64,000 bases of DNA from CALNYZ01 sp942490945 (GTDB lineage Bacteria; Pseudomonadota; Gammaproteobacteria; UBA6429; Thiohalophilaceae), in assembly GCA_942490945.1 (NCBI GenBank), contig CALNYZ010000018.1, forward strand, positions 434,001 to 498,000. Direction: 5' to 3'. Made by a program: the position numbers and the translations under genes. A model generated the notes under the pieces. That model did not search any database. It saw nothing but the letters and a program-made list of their open reading frames with translations, and had not been told where the DNA came from. Below are positions 1 through 8,163 of this stretch, piece after piece. The first letter of the stretch is position 1. Each line of letters starts with the position of its first letter.

Positions 1-135
1 GTCTGGACATAACAATTCCCCTAAATATTACCAGAGTTAATCTGATGGATAGCCGATACCACCAGTTTGGACCTATACTATATATTAGAATGGTAGCTCG
101 TAGAATAATTCCCCGCTAAATAAAAAATATCTGCA

Positions 136-690
136 TTATTCTGCGTGTTGTCGTGTGTATTCATACATGACGATTGATGCTGCCACACTCACATTCAGAC
201 TCTGGGTGATGCCAAAATGTGGTATTCGTAAACACTGGATGTAGGGATAAGCCGCCAGATCAAAGCTGATGCCAAGTTCTTCATGGCCAAGAATAAAGGC
301 GCTTTTAACAGGTAGCGCATGCGTTGCCAGCGACTGTGAACAATCGGCAGTCAAGGCAAACAGATTGTACCCTTCTGCCTGCAAGGACTCAAAACAGCTA
401 TCAATCGTGTCATGAAATTTTGCCGGTACTTTGCGGAATGTGCCTTTTGCAGGCGCCGGGTCAAACCAGCCGATATTGATGAGGTGTATGGCGTGGGCGC
501 CGAAGGCTTCGGCACTGCGAAAAATTTTTGGCACGTTATAGCCGGTCTTGAGATGGTCCAGCACAATGACAAATTCATGTGCGCCGGGTTTCGCGAGCAG
601 GTTACGATTACGTTCTTTTTTATAACGCGCTTCAGCCTTGTACTTGTCTTCAAGTTTGCTTTGACGTATGGCACGGCTTTTATTACTCAT
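136..690 (-). CDS. TrmH/SpoU-family RNA methyltransferase
   Basis: A 184-residue SpoU-class (SPOUT) methyltransferase, a family that 2'-O-methylates ribose in tRNA or rRNA using S-adenosylmethionine. The three SpoU motifs are visible: an Asn/Arg motif at about residues 51-64 (YNVPKIFRSAEAFG), FILGHEELGIS at 132-142, and IPHFGITQSLNVSVA at 156-170, which forms the knotted cofactor site. The N-terminal 35 residues are highly basic and probably bind RNA. The start lies 2 nt after the stop of the upstream small gene, so the two are probably co-transcribed. The exact RNA target cannot be told from the sequence. Confidence 0.88.
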   Translation of the reverse strand: MSNKSRAIRQSKLEDKYKAEARYKKERNRNLLAKPGAHEFVIVLDHLKTGYNVPKIFRSAEAFGAHAIHLINIGWFDPAPAKGTFRKVPAKFHDTIDSCFESLQAEGYNLFALTADCSQSLATHALPVKSAFILGHEELGISFDLAAYPYIQCLRIPHFGITQSLNVSVAASIVMYEYTRQHAE

Positions 691-692
691 TA

Positions 693-1043
693 TTAATGTC
701 CGCTATGCGCATTATCATAAACAAACTCAACTTCGACATCGCCACCCTGTTTGTTGGCGATAATTTTTTGCAGGTCAGGACTGCGTGTTGCCAGGTAAGC
801 ACACATGGCAGATTTCATGTGTTCATCGTTTGTATCGATTGCCCGTATCAGATGCATCGTGACATATTGCACGCGACAAAATTGATCCGGATCATCGACA
901 GTCGTGTCACCGATTTTGATACCGGCATCCATATCCAGATCCATCTTTTCCAGAAACACGCGTTGCTTTCCCGGCAGGCGTTGTTGTCGGTTATATTCAA
1001 TGACTTGTTCGTCATTGATGGTCAGTACAAAATAATCCCGCAT
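693..1043 (-). CDS. conserved-looking small soluble protein, unknown function
   Basis: A 116-residue acidic protein with no signal peptide or membrane segment. I do not recognise the family. It has a good ribosome site (AAGGA, 7 nt before the ATG) and its stop is 2 nt before the ATG of the SpoU methyltransferase gene, so it is the first gene of a two-gene operon. Its content is unremarkable: a hydrophobic start (MRDYFVLTI), a basic QQRLPGKQR stretch near residue 20, and acidic segments after it. Being a real gene is supported by the ribosome site and tight spacing rather than by homology. Confidence 0.6.
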   Translation of the reverse strand: MRDYFVLTINDEQVIEYNRQQRLPGKQRVFLEKMDLDMDAGIKIGDTTVDDPDQFCRVQYVTMHLIRAIDTNDEHMKSAMCAYLATRSPDLQKIIANKQGGDVEVEFVYDNAHSGH

Positions 1044-1233
1044 CAGATATCCTTGTCAGTACTTTGTTTGGCGTAGTTCATAATCAGGCAAACGAAAAAT
1101 AATTAATTGAACACTTGCGCACTGTAAGTGGTCGTTCTAGTCTGGTAACAAGTCTCCTATTCTAGCGAATTTATATTGTACGGGGAATTTATATTGATCG
1201 GACAAGTCAGCAGGTTTGTTTAAAGACGGTAAC

Positions 1234-2304
1234 ATGATAAATACTGAAAATAGTGTCTCTGCAGATAATTCTCCACCGTCGCCACGACTGGTTGTTGCGA
1301 TCGCGCAACGCTTGTCATTATCGGCTGATAACATTATTCAACTGATGAAAGCAACAGGACTGATTCCTGCCCCCGCCACGCTGGTTAATTATATTGATAA
1401 ATTTCTGTTGCTTGTCGGTGTGACATTTATTGTTGCTGGCATTGCCGCGTTTTTTGCCTTCAACTGGGCGGAGTTACACAAGTTTTATAAATTCGGCCTG
1501 ATTCAGGCAGCCATACTGGTTTGTACAGCTCTGACCTGGCATAAAGGGATCGATTCATTAATTGGCAAGGGTGCGTTATTTGCTGCCGCATTCCTGGTGG
1601 GAGTTTTATTTGCACTATATGGACAGGTTTATCAAACCGGTGCTGACCCTTATGGATTGTTTCTTACATGGATGTGTCTTGTTTTGCCGCTCGCCATTAT
1701 TGGTCGACAGGCTGGTTTATGGTTATTGGTAATTATACTGGCAAATATAAGTCTTGTTCTGTTCTGGTTTCAGGTGTTATATCCACAAGATAATTTTTTT
1801 GCTTCATTACTAGGTCCTGTATTTGGTTTGGCATTGAGTATGGCTGACCCGGAGTTGTCTCAATTATTGCTGTTGCTTAATCTTGCGGTGCTGGCAATCT
1901 GGCATGTGTTCGCCAGACAAAATATTGATTGGATGCAGGTTCGCTGGTTGCCACGAATAGTCGTTTGCCTGATATTTTATATCGCAACTGTTGCCACGAT
2001 TGCACAAATCTTCAATTTTAACTATCGCTATCACGATGATGCAGTTCAGCTCATGCCGTTATGGTTTTTACTCATCAGCGGTCTGAGTATCTGGTTTTAT
2101 CAAACGAAATTAAGGGATTTGTTTGTGCTTGCGGTGACAGCGTTTTGTATCGCCATGGTTGTCACCTCGTTTATTGGTCGCAATATTCATTTTGATGCGG
2201 CATCAGCCCTGTTTATGGCGATTATTATTATCCTGCAAATTAGCGCGGCAACTTACTGGTTAAGACGCGTTATGAATAATTGGAAACAGCCAGATGAGCA
2301 GTAA
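1234..2304 (+). CDS. DUF2157-type multispanning membrane protein
   Basis: About 356 residues from the ATG at 1234; a TTG 18 nt upstream is a possible alternative start. After a soluble N-terminal segment of about 55 residues there are roughly ten hydrophobic segments. This layout and the following two genes (DUF4401 and GDYXXLXY proteins) match a common proteobacterial operon of DUF2157-DUF4401-GDYXXLXY proteins. The function of that operon is unknown; envelope localisation is inferred from the membrane segments. It overlaps the next gene by 11 nt, which suggests translational coupling. Confidence 0.8.
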   Translation: MINTENSVSADNSPPSPRLVVAIAQRLSLSADNIIQLMKATGLIPAPATLVNYIDKFLLLVGVTFIVAGIAAFFAFNWAELHKFYKFGLIQAAILVCTALTWHKGIDSLIGKGALFAAAFLVGVLFALYGQVYQTGADPYGLFLTWMCLVLPLAIIGRQAGLWLLVIILANISLVLFWFQVLYPQDNFFASLLGPVFGLALSMADPELSQLLLLLNLAVLAIWHVFARQNIDWMQVRWLPRIVVCLIFYIATVATIAQIFNFNYRYHDDAVQLMPLWFLLISGLSIWFYQTKLRDLFVLAVTAFCIAMVVTSFIGRNIHFDAASALFMAIIIILQISAATYWLRRVMNNWKQPDEQ

Positions 2305-3385
2305 ATTGAATAGCAAGATACAACATTCCATAGCCGAACTTGGTGTTGATCTGCCGGACGACTGGCAAACCACTATAGCGGATATACAACAGGCGGAGCG
2401 CGACGTTCAGCCCTGGTATATTCGCACCATGGTGGGTATAGGTGCATGGATAGCGAGCCTGTTTCTGATTGGCTTTATTACCAGCCTCAGTCTGCTGGCG
2501 GCAGATACGGCATTTATTGTTATCGGTGTCGGTTTTATTGTCAGTGCCAATATTCTTTACTATAAAGTGAAAAATGATTTCATGTTTCATATTACCCTGG
2601 CGTTCAGTCTGGCCGGACAGATACTGATAGCGATGGGAGTAGAAAAGCTGGTGCATATGAATGAAGTTGCAGCGATTTGTACGCCACTCATTTTGTGCAA
2701 TATTATTTTATTTTTTACGTTCCGTGACTTGGTGCATCGGTTTCTGTCAGTCAGTATCATCATTACCTGTCTGACATTTTTGATTTATGAATGGAAAGTA
2801 CAGCATCTGTTGACGTATCTTGTGCCCGCATTGAGTTTCTGTTTTGCCTGGCTGGTGAAGAATCAACATCGTACCAGGTTGCAATACAATACTCTCGCAC
2901 CACTAGCCAGCGCATTAATGATGAGCACATTTGGCATGGTGATGTTATCTACGCTTTATGTGTTGCCGGAGTTATCGAGAAATTTCAGTTTTTTTCCGAG
3001 TCCATGGATCGCAACAGTCGGGATCGCATTGGTTACCTTGTACGTGCTTGTCAAAACATTACCGGGTATTTTCATGCAACAAAACAGGTTATATGAATTC
3101 AGCTTGTATGCCCTGATATGGATAGTGATGTTATGCAGCCTGAATGCCCCGGGGATCATGTTCGCTGTTTTGGTGATGTTATTGGGCGTGACGTATGGAC
3201 ATAAAGTATATAGCAGTATTGGTATTGCCTTGCTCAGTGTGTTTACGATCAGTTACTTTTACGGCATCGAAACCAGCCTGCTGGTTAAATCCTATACGCT
3301 GGTCGCCACCGGTGCGGCCTTATTGGCAGGTCGTTGGTGGTTATCACGCTGTATAAATAAAATTGCAGGCAGCACACATGCGTAA
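2294..3385 (+). CDS. DUF4401-type multispanning membrane protein
   Basis: A 363-residue integral membrane protein with a short soluble N-terminus carrying a DLPDDWQ-like segment near residue 20, then about ten membrane segments. It is the middle member of the DUF2157/DUF4401/GDYXXLXY operon. It starts inside the end of the preceding gene and overlaps the next gene by 8 nt, so the three products are very probably made together and may form one membrane complex. No catalytic motif is visible and no function is established for the family. Confidence 0.8.
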   Translation: MSSKLNSKIQHSIAELGVDLPDDWQTTIADIQQAERDVQPWYIRTMVGIGAWIASLFLIGFITSLSLLAADTAFIVIGVGFIVSANILYYKVKNDFMFHITLAFSLAGQILIAMGVEKLVHMNEVAAICTPLILCNIILFFTFRDLVHRFLSVSIIITCLTFLIYEWKVQHLLTYLVPALSFCFAWLVKNQHRTRLQYNTLAPLASALMMSTFGMVMLSTLYVLPELSRNFSFFPSPWIATVGIALVTLYVLVKTLPGIFMQQNRLYEFSLYALIWIVMLCSLNAPGIMFAVLVMLLGVTYGHKVYSSIGIALLSVFTISYFYGIETSLLVKSYTLVATGAALLAGRWWLSRCINKIAGSTHA

Positions 3386-3890
3386 GATCATCTTAGTACT
3401 GACCGTGCTGGTAAGCCTTGTTCTGGCAAACAGCCTGATTATTGGCAAAGAGCAGTTACTGAAAGAAGGTACCACCGTGTTACTGGATCTGGCGCCACGC
3501 GACCCACGCTCGCTATTGCAAGGTGATTTTATGCGGCTGCGTTATCGGTTGGCTGAAGATATCGCCAGCCACTATCGTAAGGAGATAGGCGCAGAAAAAT
3601 CAGCATCCGGTCTGGTTGTGATTGAGCTGGACAAGAATGGTGTCGCAACTTTTGTGCGTCTGCACGATGATAAAATCACCCTGACTAAAAACGAACTCCT
3701 GCTTTATTACCGTCAGCGTGGCGGTGCGGTGCGGCTGGCCACCGATGCCTATTTTTTTGAGGAAGGCACCGGCAAGGTCTATGCGCCGGCGCGCTATGGT
3801 GAACTGTTTGTCGGTCGCGGTGGTGACGCGGTTCTGGTCGGCCTGCGTGATGCGCAATTTCAACGCTTGCGTGCACAAACACCAGAATAA
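3378..3890 (+). CDS. GDYXXLXY-domain membrane-anchored protein
   Basis: A 170-residue protein with one N-terminal membrane segment or uncleaved signal (KIILVLTVLVSLVLANSLII) followed by a soluble, presumably periplasmic domain. The family-defining motif appears as GDFMRLRY at about residues 53-60, with F replacing the usual Y. The ATG at 3378 is chosen over an in-frame TTG at 3363 because it gives the expected signal segment at the N-terminus. It overlaps the DUF4401 gene by 8 nt and closes this membrane operon. Confidence 0.82.
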   Translation: MRKIILVLTVLVSLVLANSLIIGKEQLLKEGTTVLLDLAPRDPRSLLQGDFMRLRYRLAEDIASHYRKEIGAEKSASGLVVIELDKNGVATFVRLHDDKITLTKNELLLYYRQRGGAVRLATDAYFFEEGTGKVYAPARYGELFVGRGGDAVLVGLRDAQFQRLRAQTPE

Positions 3891-4015
3891 TTTCCTCATT
3901 TTTCCAATATTTCTGGTCATAAAATCGCTATTGAAATCCGGATTTTGCGACACAGATCATGGACATTGCATTAGAAAGTGCTAATATACCGATAAGTTTA
4001 TCTGGAGACCGCTAT

Positions 4016-4354
4016 ATGAACTGGAACGTGAAAGAAATTGATGCGACTGAATTGGCGCAACTGGCCGACACCGCACAACCCTATCGACTTATTGATGTAC
4101 GTGAAATCGCGGAAATCAAGGCCGGAACCATTGATGGTGCCGAACCAATCCCGATGGCGACAATTCCACTACGGGCGAATGAATTAAGCAAGGACGAAAA
4201 ATTGATCGTGATGTGTCGAACCGGAGCACGGTCAGCGCAAGTATGCGCTTTTCTGCAACAGCAACATGGCTTTGAAAATGTCTATAACCTGCGCGGTGGT
4301 ATTTTCGCCTGGGCAAGCAGCGGCATGCCGGTTACGCTACCCAGAGCAGTATAA
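4016..4354 (+). CDS. single-domain rhodanese (sulfurtransferase)
   Basis: A 112-residue single rhodanese domain. The active-site loop is CRTGARSAQ, with the catalytic Cys that carries a persulfide; LIDVRE near residue 30 and YNLRGGIFAWASSGMPV near the C-terminus are the other hallmarks. It has no signal peptide and should be cytoplasmic, where such proteins move sulfane sulfur to acceptors such as cyanide, thiols or sulfur-relay proteins. The ATG at 4016 is chosen because GGAGA lies 6-10 nt upstream; a longer in-frame ATG at 3959 has no such site. A strong terminator follows, so it is probably monocistronic. Confidence 0.9.
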   Translation: MNWNVKEIDATELAQLADTAQPYRLIDVREIAEIKAGTIDGAEPIPMATIPLRANELSKDEKLIVMCRTGARSAQVCAFLQQQHGFENVYNLRGGIFAWASSGMPVTLPRAV

Positions 4355-4400
4355 AATTAATGTAGATATAATTGACGCAAGTTAACGTTAACTAAAACAA

Positions 4401-4428
4401 GCCAGGAAATTTAATCCTGGCTTTTTTT
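4401..4428 (+). terminator. Rho-independent terminator after the rhodanese gene
   Basis: A 7-bp perfect stem (GCCAGGA at 4401-4407 with TCCTGGC at 4415-4421), 7-nt loop, then seven T. It lies 47 nt after the rhodanese stop. A short T/A-rich flank on the other side means it could also slow transcription from the convergent GGDEF-EAL gene. Confidence 0.85.
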
Positions 4429-4455
4429 ATTTTATTGAGGCAGTACTGTGTTTTA

Positions 4456-7287
4456 TCAGGCAATCTGAGCGATCGGCACCTGCCCATTGAGTAAGGCAGG
4501 TATTTGCGCGGCGGGCACAGGAGGGCTGAAATAAAACCCCTGCATGACGTTGCAACCACGTTCATGCAAAAACTGTTGTTGTTGCCTGGTTTCAACGCCT
4601 TCTGCTATCACCTGAATGTTGAGACTTTTTGCCAGGGCAAGTATTGCTTCGATGATACTGGCGTCATCCGGGTCAGTGGTAATGTCGCGCACAAATGAGC
4701 GATCAATTTTCAGAATATTAATGGGAAATTTTTTCAGATAACTTAACGAGGAATAACCGGTACCAAAATCATCAAGCGCGAGACGAATATTGGTTTTTAG
4801 TAATTGATCAAAGGATTTTACTATATCAGGTGTGTTATTGAGCAGAATACTTTCAGTAATTTCAAGATCAAGAAGATTTGCATCCAGTGAAGTATCTTTT
4901 AATATTTTTTTCACTGTTTTGCCAAACAGCCTGGATGCAAACTGTCTGGTTGATACGTTCACCGAAATGGACAAGGGCTGGCCAAAGCTGTTCCATTCTT
5001 TGGTCTGTTGACAGGCTTGTTGTAATACCCATTTACCTACATCGACAATCAAACCTGTTTCTTCCAGTATGGGTATAAAATCTATTGGTGAAATCAATCC
5101 GAGGTCAGGATGTTGCCAGCGTAACAAGGCCTCGGTGCCAATGGTACGACCGGCAGACAAATCAACTTGTGGCTGGTAATGCAACACAAATTCATCTCGC
5201 TCCAGTGCGTGTCGCAGACTGGTTTCGAGATTCAGGCGTTGCAAGGCTTTGGAACTCATTTCCGATGAATAAAACTGGTAGGTATTGCGGCCCAGGTCTT
5301 TGGCGCGATACATGGCGATGTCAGCATTTTTTAATAATGTTTGTGAATTATCACCATCAGCAGGGAACAGGCTGATACCAATACTTGCGGTTACAAACAA
5401 CTCACGTTTATCAAGTTCAAAAGGTTTTGCGAGCGCTGCAAGGATTTTTCGCGCAACTTCGCCGGCCTGTGCGGCAGAATCGATATCTTCAAGTATGACA
5501 GCAAACTCATCGCCACCCAGTCTGGCAATAGTATCTTCTTCACGCAGATGAAGGCGCAAGCGTGCGGAAAGAAATTGTAAAAACCGATCGCCCGCATCAT
5601 GCCCCAGGGTGTCATTGATCATTTTAAAGCGATCAAGATCCATAAAAATCAGTGCTAACTTTTTGTTATTCTGTCCTCGTCTATGTAGTGCATGTTCCAG
5701 CCGGTCGGAAAATAATACACGGTTGGGCAGTTCGGTGAGCAGATCATGGTGAGCCAGATATTGCATGCGTTGCTGATCCTTAACACGATCAGTTATATCC
5801 TTGCCAGTAGAAATAAAATGAGTGATGTTACCGTTGTCATCAACGAGTGGAGTAATGGTTTTTTCTTCATGATAGGTTGTACCATCCTTGCGGCGATTAA
5901 CCAGAGTACTGCGGAATGGGGTGCCAGTTAAGATCGTATCCCATAAGTTCGTGTAGAATTTTTTGTTATGTTCACCCGATTTTACTATGGACGGCTTGTT
6001 ACCTAACAGCTCCTCCTGTGAGTAACCCGTGGTAGCTTCAAATGCCTGGTTTACAAATTCAATGACACCGTCATAGTTGGTGATCAAAACCAGATCATCA
6101 GTTTGTTCCAGCGCATGCGATAACTTACGCATGGTGTGATTCGCATCAGATTTTTCTGTTATGTCCTGCACTATGCCGACGCGTCTTATTAAATTGTTAT
6201 TCGCACCGAAGATTGCTTTACCCAGCCCCCACACCTTACGTACTTCACCATCCGGTCGTATGATTCGGTATTCAATCTGATTTTCTTCATGGCTATCGTA
6301 ATAATCAGTGATAGATTGCTCAACCCGTTTGGCATCCTCCGGGTGAGTAGCGTCAACCACGTGTTGCAAAATATCACCGTTAAACGTTTCCGGGTCGAGC
6401 CCATATATATAGTAGAGTTGTCGTGACCAGGTAACCTGATTGGTTATAACATCCCAGGACCAGCTGCCAATTTTGGCCAGTTGTTGTGATAATTCCAGAT
6501 TTCGCTCACTTTCCAGATGTTTTTGTTCAGCAATGATGCGTTCAGTTATATCCTGAACCGTTCCAAGCATGCGATAGGGTATACCCTTATCGTCGCGAAA
6601 AACTTCACCGGCCGCATAAAGCCAGCGTATATCACCATTCGCCCAGCAGATTCGATGCTGGATTCGATAAGGTGTGTGTTGCTCGAGTGACGCATTGATG
6701 GTGTTGACGACCATATCGCGGTCATCCGGATGAACCCGTGCAAGGTAATCTTCATACGCGCCAGAGAATTCACCAGGTTTAAGACCAAACATGGCTTCGA
6801 TAATATCTGACCAATATACTTCGTTGGCCAATATGTTCCAGTCCCAGATGCCAACCTGACCAGCCTGTTGTGCAAGTGTAGAACGTTGTTCACTGTTACG
6901 TAGTGCATTGAGGGCTTCGGTATGTGCGGTCATATCACGCACGATGCCAACGACACCTTTTATATGACCTTCTTCATCACGTGCCGGAGCATAATGAGAT
7001 TCAAGGTGATGGTCGTTCAGTAAAACTTTTGCCACGAACGATTCACCTGCCAGCGCGCGATGAATATTGTCAATTAAATCCGGACGTTCAGCGTAGAGTT
7101 CATAGACCGACTGACCAACGAGTTCATGATCCTGATATCCCAGTGTTTCCAGCCCGCGTCCCTCGGACATATAAATTATGCCGTCGCGGTCGACGGCCCA
7201 GAATATCAATGGTGCAGTTGCTGCAACATGTCGCAATAAAGTCGCATGATCCTTGAACAACTCGAGGGTATTATTATCAGCCATCAC
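4456..7287 (-). CDS. four-PAS GGDEF-EAL c-di-GMP turnover protein
   Basis: A 943-residue cytoplasmic signalling protein with four successive PAS/PAC domains (about residues 8-130, 130-260, 265-385, 385-500), then GGDEF (about 510-670) and EAL (about 680-930). The cyclase motif ARLGGDEF is intact and REED five residues before GGDEF matches the inhibitory RxxD site. The EAL domain keeps its catalytic set: EALLRW, SVNVSTRQF, LEITES, LALDDFGTGYSS, LKIDRSF, IAEGVE and MQGFYFSPP. Both making and breaking c-di-GMP are possible; proteins of this build often act mainly as phosphodiesterases. No membrane segment is present, so the PAS domains probably sense a cytoplasmic ligand or redox state. Confidence 0.93.
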   Translation of the reverse strand: MMADNNTLELFKDHATLLRHVAATAPLIFWAVDRDGIIYMSEGRGLETLGYQDHELVGQSVYELYAERPDLIDNIHRALAGESFVAKVLLNDHHLESHYAPARDEEGHIKGVVGIVRDMTAHTEALNALRNSEQRSTLAQQAGQVGIWDWNILANEVYWSDIIEAMFGLKPGEFSGAYEDYLARVHPDDRDMVVNTINASLEQHTPYRIQHRICWANGDIRWLYAAGEVFRDDKGIPYRMLGTVQDITERIIAEQKHLESERNLELSQQLAKIGSWSWDVITNQVTWSRQLYYIYGLDPETFNGDILQHVVDATHPEDAKRVEQSITDYYDSHEENQIEYRIIRPDGEVRKVWGLGKAIFGANNNLIRRVGIVQDITEKSDANHTMRKLSHALEQTDDLVLITNYDGVIEFVNQAFEATTGYSQEELLGNKPSIVKSGEHNKKFYTNLWDTILTGTPFRSTLVNRRKDGTTYHEEKTITPLVDDNGNITHFISTGKDITDRVKDQQRMQYLAHHDLLTELPNRVLFSDRLEHALHRRGQNNKKLALIFMDLDRFKMINDTLGHDAGDRFLQFLSARLRLHLREEDTIARLGGDEFAVILEDIDSAAQAGEVARKILAALAKPFELDKRELFVTASIGISLFPADGDNSQTLLKNADIAMYRAKDLGRNTYQFYSSEMSSKALQRLNLETSLRHALERDEFVLHYQPQVDLSAGRTIGTEALLRWQHPDLGLISPIDFIPILEETGLIVDVGKWVLQQACQQTKEWNSFGQPLSISVNVSTRQFASRLFGKTVKKILKDTSLDANLLDLEITESILLNNTPDIVKSFDQLLKTNIRLALDDFGTGYSSLSYLKKFPINILKIDRSFVRDITTDPDDASIIEAILALAKSLNIQVIAEGVETRQQQQFLHERGCNVMQGFYFSPPVPAAQIPALLNGQVPIAQIA

Positions 7288-7503
7288 ACAGCGTCAGCCA
7301 GCTTTTATTGTATGAACTCTAAAGTTAGTCAATATAAGTGTTTTTATCACCCTTAATTGCAAAATTAATATAGATAATGTGGTGGTATTCTTGATATGGC
7401 TCAAGACTTGGTTATGTTAATGAAAGCTTGGCATCGAGTCGTAGTTTTTGCGTAACGAAAATGGTTTACTGTAATATGTATGATTCAATAGTTTGTGCGA
7501 TTA

Positions 7504-7959
7504 TTACTTCATTTTACCGAGAAACCTGTCCAGCGCATTGGCAAACTCGCGACGGTCAGTCTGGTTTAATGGTGGTGGCCCACCCGAGACCTGATTGCTC
7601 AGCCCGGTGCCGCGTATTTCATCCATAAAATCACGCATGGTGAGTTTCTGGCGTATTGTTTCGCGGTTGTAAAACTCACCGCGCGGATTAAGTGCTTCGG
7701 CGCCTTTTTCCATGACTTCTGCTGCAAGGGGAATATCGGCGGTTATCACCAGATCCCCGGCAGCGGCCTGTTGCACGATATAATTATCCGCCATATCAAA
7801 ACCCGCGCTAACACGAATGGACTTTATAAAGGCAGAACGTGGAATGGTTAGAGGCTGGTTGGCTACCAGTATCAACTGACATTGCACCCGCTCTGCCGCC
7901 CGGTACAAAATTTCCTTGACCACCTTGGGACAGGCATCGGCATCGATCCAGATTTGCAT
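7504..7959 (-). CDS. YaiI/YqxD family (DUF188) protein
   Basis: A 151-residue member of the UPF0178 (DUF188) family, recognised by the N-terminal MQIWIDADACPKVVKEIL and the central VITADIPLAAEVMEKGA-type and NPRGE segments. The family resembles PIN-like nucleases with conserved acidic residues, but no activity is firmly known. The ATG at 7959 is chosen because the family begins at this Met and AGGAG lies about 10 nt upstream; the reading frame is open 45 nt further. It stands alone between the GGDEF-EAL gene and the divergent helicase gene. Confidence 0.85.
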   Translation of the reverse strand: MQIWIDADACPKVVKEILYRAAERVQCQLILVANQPLTIPRSAFIKSIRVSAGFDMADNYIVQQAAAGDLVITADIPLAAEVMEKGAEALNPRGEFYNRETIRQKLTMRDFMDEIRGTGLSNQVSGGPPPLNQTDRREFANALDRFLGKMK

Positions 7960-8039
7960 GCCAGCATTCGCTCCTGTAAATAAAACATGCAAGATAGCAC
8001 ACAAACCGCTATACTTCGCGTCCCCTTAGAGTTTGACAA

Positions 8040-8058
8040 GCGCGACATGGTTTCGCGC
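8040..8058. promoter_or_regulatory. hairpin in the helicase gene leader
   Basis: GCGCGA at 8040-8045 pairs with TCGCGC at 8053-8058 around a 7-nt loop, about 105 nt before the helicase ATG. It lies just after a TTGACA box (8033-8038). The gap of about 200 nt between the two flanking genes leaves room for a long 5' leader of the kind known for csdA/deaD in Escherichia coli. No U-tract follows, so it is not a terminator. Function is inferred only. Confidence 0.3.
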
Positions 8059-8163
8059 CCTCAACAGCAAGGGTAAATGAGTCAAAGAGACTACAAGATC
8101 ATGAGACATGGTCTAACCCTTGGCATTTCACATACTTAGTTCTATCTATTTCAGGTATCAAAC